NCBI GenBank assembly: GCA_026210745.1
Contig: CP110630.1
Span: forward strand, 2,914,001-2,978,000
Reading direction: 5' to 3'
DNA length: 64,000 nucleotides
Source of the DNA: Exobasidium rhododendri
Lineage: Eukaryota > Basidiomycota > Exobasidiomycetes > Exobasidiales > Exobasidiaceae
Positions within the stretch are counted from its first letter, which is position 1, and each line of letters opens with the position of its first letter. The translations under genes and the position numbers were made by a program. Below are positions 11,554 through 23,708 of the stretch, in pieces. A model generated the notes under the pieces. It did not search any database, was not told the origin of the DNA, and worked only from the letters and a program-made list of their open reading frames with translations.

Positions 11554-13539
11554 CTACATTCTCTGAAGCGGTGGGATGGTGAGCAACTGAAGAGCGGCAC
11601 CCAAGACGTTTCGAGCGCTTCGATACATCATCAAGCGAGCCAAAGCTAGATCCCTTTCTTGACCCCGAACGATGACGATTTCCCATGCACTGGAGACGGC
11701 GTGAGTCAATCGGAAGCAATATTGGACTACCGTGGAGGGTTGGAAATCTTTCATAGCAGCCTTCACTACATCCGGCCACGTAGCGAGTAGCATAATCACT
11801 TCCCTGGCCTTTGGTTCCACGAGCAGGTCCATTTTAAGAGTCGAAAAGTCAATAGGACTGGATGGCAACTCTAAGCCGTCAGTCTCCGCTACTCTCCTTT
11901 CCACCGAGCATAGTCGGACATGATTGTACTGTAGGTAAGGCCCGGTGTCCCCTTCGAATGATAACATTCGATTCCAGTCAAAGTTGTAGTTGTTGATCCT
12001 CTTTCCGCTCATGTCTTGAATTTTGACAGCGGTCATGCCGACGATATCGGCGGTCAATTCTTTGTTCTCCACCTGGGCATATTTTGTTTCGTTTTTCTTC
12101 ATGACCTCGTGCATCTTTTCCTTTGTCTCCTCCAGGATGTGATCTAAGAACACCGCCGTTCCCTTACGAGTCGACATGCCAAGGACCATTCCAAAGTTGA
12201 TGTGCTGCAATTTCCCAGCACTTGGCTGAGCCCAGTCGTACTTCATCAATTCGAGTACCTTGAAGAACTGCGCAAGGTGTAAGTCTTGCTGAGAGGCAAC
12301 AATGTACATCATCTTATCAAACCCTTTTCCCTTTTCCTTGCACATCTTGTCCCATCGCTGTTTCGCTTCCGCAATGTCTCGAGTGATGTAGAGGGGCGTC
12401 TTGTCTGCTCGCTCAACAATAGCCTTTTCCAGCTTGTACTTTGTCAGATCGACCAACAAAGCATCGTTCTTCTCTCTTTCGACAAAGTCAGACTTTCGTA
12501 AGATGTCCATCGCTGTGTTGATGTTCTCCTTTTTGACCTGTGATTCTCCACTGTAGACGTCAAAGTGGATATTCAATCGAGCGTACGTCTCGATATACTT
12601 TTTGATGCTCAGTTCTCTGAACTTCCTCCACAGTCCCACTGCCTTTTCTTCTCCATCCTCCATGCTTTTAAAGTAAGCACGAGCTTGTTCGTGGATCGCC
12701 TTGTCTTCTTCTCCGTCTTTGTTGATCCTGACATACACATCGTAGAGATGCGTGACTGCATCTTCCTCCAGTTTCGCGTCATCACCGTACTTTTCCCAGC
12801 CGACAGCCAAGAGTCCAAATTGCTTTCCCCAATCTCCCAGGTAGTTCCATCGCTCTACATACCAGCCATTGGCCTCAAAAAGATTAGCTATGAATGCTCC
12901 AATGATAGTACTTCGCAAATGGCCTGCATGGAAAGGCTTGGCAATGTTCGGTGATGAGAATTCCACGATAGCATTTTTGCCCTTTCCATCAAAGTTGGTG
13001 CCGTACGCAGACGGTTTTGTGCTGATGGGTCCGAGCGACGAAGACAGTTCTGAGGGACTCAAAGCATCAATTGTGGCTACCGTCAGGTTCGTCAGCGTAC
13101 TAGTGACGACAGTGTAATGAAGAAAAGCGCCTTTCGTGTCAAGCTTTTCGATGTAAGCATTTGGCTTGAACTAATACATTGAAGGTGGGTGAAATTTCAA
13201 GGGGGTCTTAGCAAGGCATTCTGCAAGGAGTCCATAAAGATCAGATATCGCTGCACTCACCGCTGTAGACACTCTCTCTGCCAGCTCGACGGGTTTCGTT
13301 CCTGGGACTCGAAATCGCGGCATGGGAACGGAAAAGTCAGTGCCCTTTGCAGGCATCTGTACGCAGGGATAGACATCGTCTAGCTTGAGCTCTGGGATGG
13401 CCTCCACGATCTGGGCGGCTATGGATAGACGAAACGCATCTAGTGGGTTCCTTTTTGGGTCAACCCCCTCCAAAGTCGGCAGCGAAGGCAGCTGCGAAAG
13501 GAGCGAGACTCCATTAAACTCTGACGTTGAGGACGCCAT
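11554..13539 (-). CDS. RRS1: arginyl-tRNA synthetase (cytosolic form; possible mitochondrial form)
   Basis: Class I synthetase charging tRNA-Arg. Model: 13261-13539 and 11554-13170, phase-0 intron of 90 nt; 631 residues from the ATG at 13539. Signature HAGHLRST (HIGH class) lies near residue 173 and MSTRKGT (KMSKS position) near 423. The C-terminus LLTIPPLQRM closes the anticodon-binding domain as usual. The N-terminal domain with its KPNAY-type segment is read across the intron. Upstream of the ATG the same frame stays open to a TAG near 13713 and encodes an arginine/serine/alanine-rich stretch with no acidic residue over its last 30 codons. That stretch looks like a mitochondrial presequence but contains no ATG; see findings. 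No second ArgRS gene is seen in the window. Confidence 0.95.
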
Positions 13540-14099
13540 TGTTCGTCTGTGTGCGATAGCAGGAGCAGATGTAAGGATGAACCTTTGATGTATTCGTGCA
13601 GCAGTCGCACTTCTGTTCAGCTTTACGATGGAGCAAAACACTGTCGCAAGTGGTCGTGATGTTGGTGGGCGGGTTGCCAGGTCTTTCCCAAGAAAATCAA
13701 GCGTCTACAATCTTGCTGTTCTGAGGCCAGGAAGAAAGTGCTCCGAGTCATTTAACACCATCGCGCTCTTCGTCCTTAAACTTTTTGAGATTTGTCTGAT
13801 CGTCACGTGGACAGAATTAGCGTGGATGCATCACTTTCCCTCGAGTTGATTAAGGGCATGGAGGAACTGCCTTCCATATATTCAGACGATGGACTATGCT
13901 GGTGTCTGATTGGTATGAGAATTGTCTCCCTATTTAAAGCAATGAAATGTCGCCCCCTCGCGAGACGATCAGAGACGAATTGAGAGGCGTGAGAAAGGAA
14001 AGGAAAGACGTGGAAAATGCTATGCTTCGACTATTTTATTTACAGACACAAAGGATCGACACGGTGACGAGTCGGTGTGCTCAACGAAGAATACCTGCT
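13540..14099. promoter_or_regulatory. ArgRS upstream region
   Basis: 560 bp between the ArgRS ATG and the stop of the MBL gene, both on the minus strand. It holds the in-frame non-AUG extension (13540 to about 13690) and the ArgRS promoter. The plus-strand open frames here have no support. Confidence 0.4.
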
Positions 14100-15536
14100 T
14101 CATGTCAGTATTTTGCCAAACAGGGGCGTTGCAATGTCTTCATCGTGACCTGGGATGATATGAGCAGCCATCGTCTTTTCCATGCGAAGTAGCCTTTGAT
14201 TCGAATTGAACCAGGCCTGATGATCTCTCGACAACCAGCCTTGAGGTACTCCTGGCCAGATGTTCTCTTTCACATGTCCGTGGCTGGCAGGGATAAGAGC
14301 AGAGAAAAAACGAACAGCCAGTAGAAGTCAGCAGAAGACATTTTACATCCTCTCATAGCGGCATGCGACTCACTCTGAGACAAAAATGTATGTTCCGGAA
14401 TCGATCAAATTGATCTGAAGACCGCAAAGACCAGCGGTGTGTCCAGGTAGATGGTGGAGCGTCAAGCCTTGAGCGATGTCATTAGTACGCTCATCAAAGG
14501 TCTTCCAATTGAATGCTGTTTGCATGTAGTGGGGCATGTACACTCCTGCGTCGGCTCCGGTAGCGACCGAATAAAAGCCAGATAGGAGTTCTTCCTTGTG
14601 GACCCAGATGGGGATGTCGGTACCTGTGTGTAGATGAATGCTATAATCACTATGCCATACTCAATCGGATTGAATTAGTTCAAAGGGTGCCTACCTTCGA
14701 AATGCATCAGTCCTCCGGCGTGATCCAAGTGAAGATGACCCTGTTTCAACGTGACGATGTCATTTAGGTACAGCATTCCTAGCAAAGAACACGGAGCCGT
14801 GATTACTCACGACGATGATCATCTTTACGTCCTTGATGTCGTAGCCAACATTCTTGATAGCAGCATCAAGCTCATGCACTGGTTCATACCTGCTTCGGGC
14901 AAATATGTCATTTCTGTTGTCGGAGGGGTGTTTTGTTCAGTTCTGTGTCAATGCAACTCCATCTTCGGCAATGCAGAGTGCCAATCACTCACATTGGGGC
15001 TCCCCAGACCTCTACGTAATTCGGGCCTGAGCCTGTTTCCCATAGCACAAGTCCTTCGACTGGATGGTCCTGGGTTGGGAGCAAAAGATGAGGAAATGGT
15101 GAGGTCACGGAGGAAAGTCTGGGCTCGCGACACGGTGCAACTCACGATCAAGACGACGTACATGACTAGTGGAGGACATAAAATAAAGCCAAAGCGCAGA
15201 GTTGAAGAGTTCTGCATCAACAACAATGCTCATTATGCCCTCTTCCAACACTCCTTTGCAGCCACTCACCCAAATCTCTTCGTTCAGGCTTCGATGGACC
15301 GTCTGGATTCGACATGAGCGACGTGTTCCCACCCCGAAGAAACCACCCAGCGTCGGCTTGAAGGTAACCAACGCAGAGAACATGGACTTTTGTTCCTGGC
15401 GGACAACGGTTCAAGACCTGCGTCAATACCTGAGAAGGGAAAGATGATACAGACTCAGACTATTGTAAGATTGACGCAGCACTGTGCCTCTCACCACGCC
15501 GTCCTTCATTTGGTGTTTAGTCAGATAGGAATCCAT
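14100..15536 (-). CDS. metallo-beta-lactamase-fold lactonase-like hydrolase (AttM/AiiA type)
   Basis: Predicted dinuclear zinc hydrolase resembling N-acyl-homoserine lactonases. Model in eight exons: 15495-15536, 15270-15429, 15146-15165, 14993-15069, 14811-14913, 14695-14740, 14374-14623, 14100-14283; 293 residues with consistent phases throughout. Metal ligands: H136-x-H138-x-D140-H141 (GHLHLDHAGG), H211 (HLPGHTAG), D233 (VSDHGH) and a C-terminal IPGHD histidine. The strand before the active site reads VLWETGSGPNYVEVWGA, the usual TG-containing segment. No signal peptide, so probably cytosolic. Exon 3 is only 20 nt. The substrate is not determined by sequence; fungal members may open other lactones, including mycotoxin-type lactones. 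The gene is fully split by fungal introns, so any bacterial acquisition would be old. Confidence 0.88.
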
Positions 15537-16281
15537 GATGGTGAGTATGAGATGGTGAGGAAAGTGGCTCGATCCGATCCACTCCACTTCATCGTCACGA
15601 CCACCCATACACACTCCACTCGTACACTTTCATCACAGCGTCTGTATATAATTCATCAAGGCGGGGTTAAGCTTTTTCTGGTCATGGGATCACTGGGAAA
15701 CCAAGCTAGAAGAAGACCGACTAGTCGCCCCGAGGCTAAATTCTCAGCCTTGGTACTTGTCGTACGGCAGAGGTACGATCGGACGCGTGCAAGATAAAGC
15801 CACGTGGCTTCACAAGCCTATTTTGACGCTAAGCCTTTCCTTGGATCTTGATCTTTGTTTGAGTGTGATGGATGTGCCAGTATAATGTGTACTTTGTGTA
15901 CTATTGAAAGGTCTCTCAAGTCCTTAGTCAAGGTAGCTTAAATCTAGAACGGGTTGCGTCTAGACTGGCAGAGTGCCCTTCGCATTATCCCACCTTTATT
16001 ATTCCTCCCCTTAGCTCCTCTTTTTTTGGATTTGCCAGCCAAGGAGCGCACAAAGAGAGAGAGAGAACTTCCATTGTCCAAGGGCTATTTCCTGGCAGTA
16101 TTTTTAGTCCACGATCAGAGGAGCATCTCCTTGACGAGGCTCTACATTCACACTCAGTTCGACCTCCAGGATAGTCGCATCCTTGGTGCACCAGTACAAT
16201 CCTTGGACTTCATTATACCAACGTCACCACAAAGCCTATCTTCGGCACTCTCAACAAATCAGTACCACTACATTTACAGGC
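15537..16281. promoter_or_regulatory. divergent promoter region (MBL / disordered protein)
   Basis: 745 bp between divergent starts. The plus-strand frame at 15390-15797 has no domain. I see no repeat or RNA gene; the part near 16200-16280 probably forms the leader of the plus-strand gene. Confidence 0.4.
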
Positions 16282-17653
16282 ATGCCGCTCTTCAAGAGTC
16301 TCCGCTCCAAGTCTTCTCGAAAGTCAAGCGCCTCGGTCTCGAGTGAGGTCGACAATGCTAGTGACTTTGGGCCAAGATCAGCATCATCTACTACCTATGA
16401 TAGTATCAGAAGCACAAAGAATGGAGGCAGTGTCAAGCCATCCGACAGCAAGACCTCCCTCGCTAAACTTCCTTTGACACCTTCTTCACCTCCTCGTACT
16501 TTGCCACGATACCAGAGCAGTACATCTATTCGGGCTGCCAAGAGTGCGTTGGTTGACGAGGGTGAGAAGACTCAGACAAATCTCATGGAGACGCTTCCCG
16601 AGGTCAACTCTTCCCCTGCTAGCACTTTCGATCCAGCTATGAATAAGACCAGACCCAGTGACCTTTTTGCCGGAAAGGGAGTTCAGTGGGATGCGGTGAA
16701 GCTTGCAGGTCCTCAGGCCAGCCCAGCTACTGCTGCCAAGACCAATACAAATGAGGACATGCAGAATTTCCTGAAGATGTAAGCGACGAGGGACGCAGTC
16801 GATGACTAGAGCATCATACTGACACTGTAACGTTGCTACCTCTCGCAGGCGAAGACAATGGAAACCCACCTTTGCTACCGAGAATGAAGACATCAACACC
16901 GCCAATTTCCAGCCACCAAAAGATCTATCGCAACTTACCTTTGCATCTGGTGATAAGATTCAATCGCAGGGCCTGATGAGCTTGAAGGACTTAGATGAAT
17001 CCCATCAACGAAAGCAACATCTGTTGAGCAGCGCACCACTAGGTGGAAGTCTGTGGGATGAACCAGAGACGAGCGAAGCAGCAATCAAGAGAGCTTCTAA
17101 CAATGAAGTAAATCAGAAGGGAAAGCCAGTTGCTACTAGAAAGGAGAGCAGCAAGGGAAGAAAGTTTCTGGGAGGGGAAGAAAAGGTGACATCACCAGCT
17201 CCACAAGTAGCAACGTCAAAACCGACCCCTACCGACTACTTTGAACAGGGAAAGACTTCCAAGGTCATCGCATCAGATACAAAGGAAGGAGTCAGTACGC
17301 CTATGCCTCCGGGAGGCTTTGCCGCACCGACGGTTGACGAGACTGTGCAAAGCACTCCAGCTGCCGTGCGAACATCGATAGAATCGAGTGGGAATGGCTT
17401 TGAGACACCAACCGAATCTTCCGCTGAAATGCTGGATGCAACAAAGGACGATGACAAGACGTTGACTTCAAATGGTAATGGCCATTCGGAAGAGAAGGTC
17501 GCCACAGTAGAAGAGAAAGTCAAACATATGACGGTAGACACGGTTGCTATACCCGAAAACGGTTCAGCTAACGTTGATCCATTCACACCCCGACCTGCCG
17601 TTGAATCACTTGGAAATCGTTCTATCACCCCCACACCACATAACGGAGAGTAA
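16282..17653 (+). CDS. disordered protein of unknown function
   Basis: Model: 16282-16778 and 16849-17653, one 70-nt intron; 433 residues. The start MPLFKSLRSKSSRKS follows a CATTTACAGGC context; the open frame continues upstream but the earlier codon is not ATG. The sequence is rich in S, T, P, K and E, with no membrane segment and no recognised domain. The likely conserved core spans the intron: SDLFAGKGVQWDAVKLAGP, then EDMQNFLKMRRQWKPTF, SQLTFASGDKI and GGSLWDEPE. The N-terminal basic patch could bind membrane or nucleic acid, but that is a guess. I do not recognise the family; a conserved basidiomycete protein is likely because the exon junction preserves sequence-like order. Confidence 0.7.
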
Positions 17654-18069
17654 GGCCTCACGTAATCCTCTGGGATTTCTGAGGGAGAAGCGCCACAGAG
17701 CCACGTAATGATTGGCTTCAAGTAATTTTTCTCATTTCCCGTTTGGGGACCCCCCCTTCCTTGGCATCTACGCTCCCTTTCGCACGAAGAATCTCTCTTC
17801 CTCTACTCGCTCGCTTTCTTCTTCCACCCATTCCAAGTGTAAAGTTCTCTCCATCCTCCACGCCTCGACAACATCTTGTGTTTAATCATCAAAGATAGAA
17901 AATTACCTTTTCCTTCCATCGTGCTGAGCGACCAGAATGTTGGAACAGTCGTGTAGTGATACTGGTGCTCAATATGGAGAGGCTTATAGGTACATGGATG
18001 TTTGACACGACGTCTACGAGAAGGAAGGAATACTCCTAGCATGATGCAATCAGAAGAAAAGAGCCTTGC
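17654..18069. other. convergent 3' region
   Basis: 416 bp between two converging stops (disordered protein and Sec66). Only 3' UTR-like sequence is seen. Confidence 0.4.
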
Positions 18070-19102
18070 CTACTTCTTATTACCCTTCTTTTTCCTTCTT
18101 CGAGCCGCTCGATTCGGTGTACCAGTCTCATTGTTGGTGTTTTCCGCGCCTTCCCCAGCTTCATCGTCTTCTGCACCACCATTCTGAGGAAAAGAAAGGC
18201 GAGAAGACGTCAGATATAAGTTCTCCGCTCGAAGAAGCTGGATGACACCATCGGAGTCCGCTACGACCTGCTCACCTCTTCGTCATCTCCAACTTCTCCG
18301 GTACTAGAAGAGGAGTGCACTTGTCCATTCGAGGTTGCTGTTCCATTGGTGACTGGAGGTACAGACACCGAGGCTGAGGCAATTGCTGGACTCGGTCCGG
18401 GTCCTAGCGTTATACTTGTCCCTGCTGGAGTTATGAGCGGTGGCAGCTCGATGCTTGGCTGTGGAACGGGCCTCCCAGCCTCGACAAGCTTTTTGGCTTG
18501 AGTGGGGGAGAAAGAGGGATGAAAGAGTGTCAGCTCTGTGAACCATTCCACAAGCTGACTACGATTTACTCACTTTCCTCTATCCTTTGTCGATGTATGT
18601 CATAGTAGACCTCCTTATGCTTCAAGTGGGCTACCATCTCACTCGCTGATGGAAAGATGAGCTGACCCCAACCTTCTTTGAACGTATTTGCTTCACTGAC
18701 CACATCGAGGATCTCTGCTTCCAATTCCTTCTCAGCCATAGAGAAGCGAGACATTGTTTCGTCTCCAATCGAGCCCTTCTGTAGTAGAACGTTCAACGCT
18801 TGCTTGTCGTCCCTCATCCTTATGATCCTTTTCACGTCCGTCATTGCTCTATTCAACAAAGCGGCCTTGAGCACTACGTCAGGAATTGCGGCAGTCGTGC
18901 CGTCTGCCGATAACGAAGAAGCCGCCGCCTGAACTAGCGTTTGATATATGTCTCTTTCCGGGTGACCTTCTGGAAACCAAGGATTGCCATGATCCATCGC
19001 GAGTGCCATGGCCGTCCTCTTCCTGTAGATCTTCGAGAAGATGGAAAGTGAGACGATGAGGACGGTAATGTACCCTATGGGTACAAAGATGGACAAGGCC
19101 AT
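18070..19102 (-). CDS. SEC66: Sec66/Sec71 subunit of the ER translocation complex
   Basis: Part of the Sec62/63 complex that assists post-translational import into the ER. Model: 18574-19102, 18276-18496, 18070-18183; 287 residues. An N-terminal signal anchor (about 6-27, VPIGYITVLIVSLSIFSKIY) is followed by the family segment with NPWFPEGHPERDIYQTL and then LLNRAMTDVKRIIRMRDDK. The globular domain ends about residue 180. The rest is a proline/serine-rich linker and a lysine/arginine-rich tail (RAARRRKKKGNKK), longer than in yeast. The tail is added by two short exons with clean GTGAG donors. The start at 19102 is a good ATG directly before the membrane segment. Confidence 0.9.
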
Positions 19103-20103
19103 CGTTTCGGCTTTGTCCTATTTCTCACTATAACCTGTCGTTGTCTCGAGTTGAGACACGATTGCAGTGAGAGGTCTTGCAACGGCCAAGAAATGGAGTC
19201 GTACGTCTGTGCAAGAGCTTATTATGGCAATCCCCTCCCTTATTTTAGAGCTTCCTTTCCTAGCATAGACGGAGGGCGTGTTCGCATGACAATCTGGAGA
19301 TAATTCTTGACAGCAAAAAGGTGCAGTCACGTGTGAAGGCTCATCTGCGCGTTTGGGCAAAGCAACAGAAAAAAGGCAGTTGCGAACAAGAACGCCTTCA
19401 TTGCGAGTCTAGTGTGGTGTACGTAAATCCATTGCCCTGCACCTGCAGACCGAAAGGAAGCCCTAGTGAACTTGAAAGGAAAGGCCAGGCGCGCCTCTTT
19501 CTTTTTGGATAACTTGTAATTCCTCTGGCTTTCTACCCGAGCGAGCGCCTGGACGGGGGGGACCACTGCAGCCAAGCGGACGTTTAGTAACCTCTACTAC
19601 CTTTCCACCCCCACGACCGGAACTCATACCCTCGGACACCGACTCCTCCCCTGATCGCGAGGTGCTTCTCTCATCAATACTTCGATACCTAGCCTCGGCA
19701 GATCGGAGGCACCATCTCGACAGGACTGTACGAGCAGCAGAGCCAATCCTTATCAGGCCTTTGTATACATGAGAGAGTGACACGCATTCTCTTTCCTCTT
19801 TCTCAATTTACGACTTCAGCGGTTTCTTTGCCCATCGATCGCACCACGTTCAGACCTTTCATCGCACTATTCAACAAGGAAACAGCCAGCAACACCGCGC
19901 TCGTCTCTACTTCTGCGCATAGCCTGATTTGAACTAAGGGTGCCAGAATTTACTCATCAATATCGTGCCCTCTGACCACGTTTGGAGCTTGACTTGAAAC
20001 GATACACAACATCCTGCCGTTGTCAAAAGGATTTTCGCCTCCTCATCAGTACGACTGTGCGCGCTTCGAATAGCTGCAGGTGCTGCAGATCGAACTGGAC
20101 GTC
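19103..20103. promoter_or_regulatory. divergent promoter region (Sec66 / B56)
   Basis: About 1 kb between divergent ATGs, with a G-rich tract near 19553-19561. No coding region is supported; the small frames on both strands are low complexity. The part near 19780-20100 is C/A/T-rich and looks like a long leader of the phosphatase-subunit gene. Confidence 0.4.
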
Positions 20104-22977
20104 ATGAAGGGGCTCAAGAAAGCTATGGTGAGTGGGCAGACCAGATAGGACAGCCTGAGCGATCGTTTACTGATTGCGACATCTATCTTTTCATTCTTTT
20201 AAAGAACCTTTCGAGGTCAAAGACAACGGATAATGGCAATAACAATACGAATCGTGGCAGTGCGGGAGGAGGTTCGGTTCCTGTCCCACCTCCAAAAGGA
20301 AGTACGGTTCCTGCCAATTCTACCTTTCAGGGATCCCTGAAAAGCGCCAATAGCGGTAGCGCATCTTCACCTTCGTCCTCGAGCACATCACTTCCCAGAG
20401 GTAATTCTGATTCTTCGGCAAATTTTGGAAGATCAGGTTCTTCCTCTTCATATGCTGGTGGAAGTAGTAGCGGTTTGGCTTCGGATAGAAGGAGCGGGTC
20501 CAATCTGGCAGACAAGACGTCTCCCGCACCTCCCATCGTGGTCGTTTCGTCGGAAATGCCTGCGGATCCTATCCCATACCCTCAGCATATGGGTTCGCCT
20601 AGCTCTCCACCGCCAATTGGAGCACATGTGCCGTCACTGAGCGGCCTTAACAGTGGGCCAGGCCTCGGCTCTTCGGATCTGGGAGGACCTGGTCAGCCAC
20701 CAAAAGCAGGAGCGTTGAACCGTCTGCGACAAGGCATGCCTACAGGACCTAAAGACACGATACCTATCACCAGCAAAACCCCACCAAGGAAGCAGAGAAG
20801 TAGTCGTTTCCACACAACAGAACATGTAGAGATTGAAAAGTTGCCAAACTTTGGAGGTGAGTATAGTGTGGGGGTTCCGCAGGAAAGAGACCGAGCTAAT
20901 CTTGTTGCCCACTGCTGTAGAGGTAGTACCGGCTGACCGACCAGAATTGTTCGTGCGCAAGCTGAGGCAATGCTCTGTAGTGTTTGACTTTAATGATGTC
21001 AGTCAAGAGCTGAAAGGAAAGCAAGTCAAAGCCCAGACGCTACATGAGATGCTAGACTACATCACCAGTCAACGAGGCGTCATAACCGAGCAGATCTACC
21101 CAGAAGTTGTTGCAATGGTGAGATGGAATGGGAGATTGTGTAGCAAGACTTGGCTCTGTTGTACTAAAATACACCCTTGCCCTTTCTGCATTGACAGTTT
21201 TCTGCTAATCTATTTCGATCCATTCCTCCTCAAGTGAATCCTACAGGAGACGCTTTTGATCCTGAGGAGGATGAACCAGTGTTGGAATTGGCATGGCCTC
21301 ATCTGCAAATCGTATATGAGTTCTTCCTGCGCTTTGTCGAGTCGCCTGACTTCAACACCAACGTAGCCAAGAAGTTCATCGATCAGCACTTTGTGCTACA
21401 GGTGAGATGCTGTTCGAGAAGGGAAATATTTGGCACGCCAGAAAGTTGACTCTCTCCTTTCGTTGCTTCGCTTGCTCTCTCTTTTCCTTGCTTGCCAGCT
21501 CTTGGAGTTGTTTGACAGCGAGGATCCTCGAGAGCGTGACTTTCTCAAGACGACGCTGCATCGAATCTATGGCAAATTCCTCAACTTGCGGGCTTTTATC
21601 AGGCGATCGATCAACAACGTCTTTTTCCAATTTATCTACGAAAGCGAGCGACACAACGGCATTGCTGAGCTGTTGGAGATTCTGGGATCTATCATCAACG
21701 GATTCGCGTTACCGCTTAAGGAAGAGCACAAAACATTCTTGACCCGAGTCCTCATCCCACTACATAAAGTGAAAAGTCTCGCACTGTATCACCCTCAACT
21801 GGCCTACTGTGTAGTGCAGTTCTTGGAAAAGGACAGCAGCCTAACAGAAGAGGTCTTGCTCGGCTTGCTCCGATACTGGCCAAAGGTGAACAGCCCAAAA
21901 GAAGTCATGTTCCTCAATGAGGTAGAAGAAATCCTAGACGTGATTGAACCGACGGAATTCGTCAAGATTGAAGTGCCGCTCTTCCAGCAACTCCAAAGGT
22001 GCATCAACTCTCAGCATTTCCAGGTAGCAGAAAGAGCTCTCTACTTTTGGAACAACGAATATATTGTGAATTTGATCGGAGAGAATGTTCAAGTGATCCT
22101 GCCAATTGTATTTGCCAGTCTGTACCAGAACTCAAAGAGTCACTGGAACCGGTGAGTCGCCATAAGATTGGGGGGGGGGGTGCATCCATAATTAGCGGCT
22201 ACTGACTGTGGGTCCCCATACGTCTTCTCGATTGCAGGACTATTCATGGTTTGGTCTACAACGCACTGAAGCTGTTCATGGAAATCAATCCGGCTCTCTT
22301 TGACATGTGCACCAACGATTTCAAGTCGCAGCGGCATCAGTGAGTAGGAGTGTGATGGCCTGTAACTGAAGGGGAGAGTAGTGGCTCACATTCTACTATT
22401 CTGCTGCAGGGAACGTCAAAAGCTGAAGACACGCGACGAAGCATGGAAGAAGCTTCGGGACTCTGCCCTGACGAACAGCAAGGCGATCGGAGCAGTGGCG
22501 CCGAAGAACTTGATCAACGAAGAATTGGCACCACGATCGACTACGACGGAGCTGTATAATCTGTCAGACAGCGACTCGATTGGTGATATGACAGGAGAAG
22601 AAGAGGAGGGCACTGCCCGGGGAGCTGGCAGCAGCTTTCTAGAAGGAATAAATCCAGCACTGAACAACAACACCAACGACAACAACCCGACGACAAAGAA
22701 CGGAAGCAACGCTGCTCGTTCCAACCCGTTGGATTTTGAGTTGGCGGGGCAAGACGACGATAATGAGATTGGTCCTGCATCATCCAGGTCTGATCCGTCT
22801 ACTCCGCGAGCAATCAACGATCAAATAGATGACATGAAGACGTTTCCTGAAACGCTTCGAAGCAGTGTAGCGGCAAAAGGCGCAGAATCACCTCATGTGA
22901 GGCGCAAATCGACCATTCCTATCGATGCAACAGTGATGCAGGAATTGGCTCATCACAAGTCTCTCGACGAGGCTTAG
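20104..22977 (+). CDS. RTS1: PP2A regulatory subunit B56 (Rts1-like)
   Basis: Targets protein phosphatase 2A to substrates in mitosis, stress response and septation. Model: 20104-20127, 20205-20856, 20921-21117, 21198-21401, 21499-22151, 22238-22339, 22410-22977; 799 residues. Exon 1 is 24 nt (MKGLKKAM). Residues about 10-215 are disordered and S/G/P-rich, as in yeast Rts1. The B56 HEAT-like core runs about 225-660: [53 protein letters not shown] and [13 protein letters not shown]. The C-terminal 130 residues are acidic and low complexity. All exon phases agree. The intron at 22152-22237 carries an 11-G run. Confidence 0.95.
22170..22180 (+). repeat. poly-G tract inside a B56 intron
   Basis: Eleven consecutive G near the donor side of the 86-nt intron 22152-22237. 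Confidence 0.85.
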
Positions 22978-23708
22978 GGAATTCCACCAAACGGTCCGGA
23001 CCCTCCAGAGGCTTTATCAAACTTTCTTACACCGCCCATCCGTTCCTCAAATCCCCCTCACCCCCCCTTCTATTTCCCTTTTCATCCATCATGTCTTGCT
23101 TTCCACATTTCTGATACTTTTTTCCCCTTCCTAGATTATAAAATCGAGGTTTCTTCCTCTCACCTCCTAGACTTCCTCCCCTCGCCCCCACTTCCGCACA
23201 GCTATCACCTTTTCGCCGCACCTGTTTTACTTCAGATATTCCCCCTCCTCTCTCTTTTCCATCTCCTCTTACTGTGTCAATTAGTGTCCTAGATCGAGAA
23301 ATCTGAAGGCTACTTGCTTCTCATCTTTGTCCTTCTTGTTGCCTCTTTGCGCTCATCTGCAGCGGTCCAATTGCAATCAGATCTCATCTGCTGTGCGTGA
23401 CCTTGCAGTACACACGCCCAAGCTTTGCAAGACCTTCGCTTTTCGTTGCCCAGAAGTGAGATGGCGCGGATCGGGCCTCCACATTGTTTAGTGTGCTCTC
23501 GAATCTAGAAATGTCTAATTTAGCTAAAACGACCCCTTCCCCACATCGTGCCCAATGGGAACAAGTCATTTCCACCCGGAACCACAGCATCTAAACCACA
23601 CCCTTCGCGACTTTGCGCCTGTCCTTCCCACGTTTGCAGGCTGCTGTCTACGGCATTAAGAGCTGGGTCAAATTGTGTTGATTGCAAGCCGGCACTGGTC
23701 TCACAGAC
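22978..23708. other. intergenic region, pyrimidine-rich
   Basis: 731 bp between two plus-strand genes. The first half (about 23020-23260) is strongly C/T-rich, suggestive of 3' UTR and promoter sequence. No gene is supported. Confidence 0.4.

Noticed and set aside
14751-15317. Plus-strand frame of 188 codons
   Set aside because: It lies antisense to the exons and introns of the metallo-beta-lactamase gene, whose motifs are unmistakable.
22978-23270. Pyrimidine-rich block as a repeat element or non-coding RNA
   Set aside because: Compositional bias only; no repeat unit or hairpin was seen.
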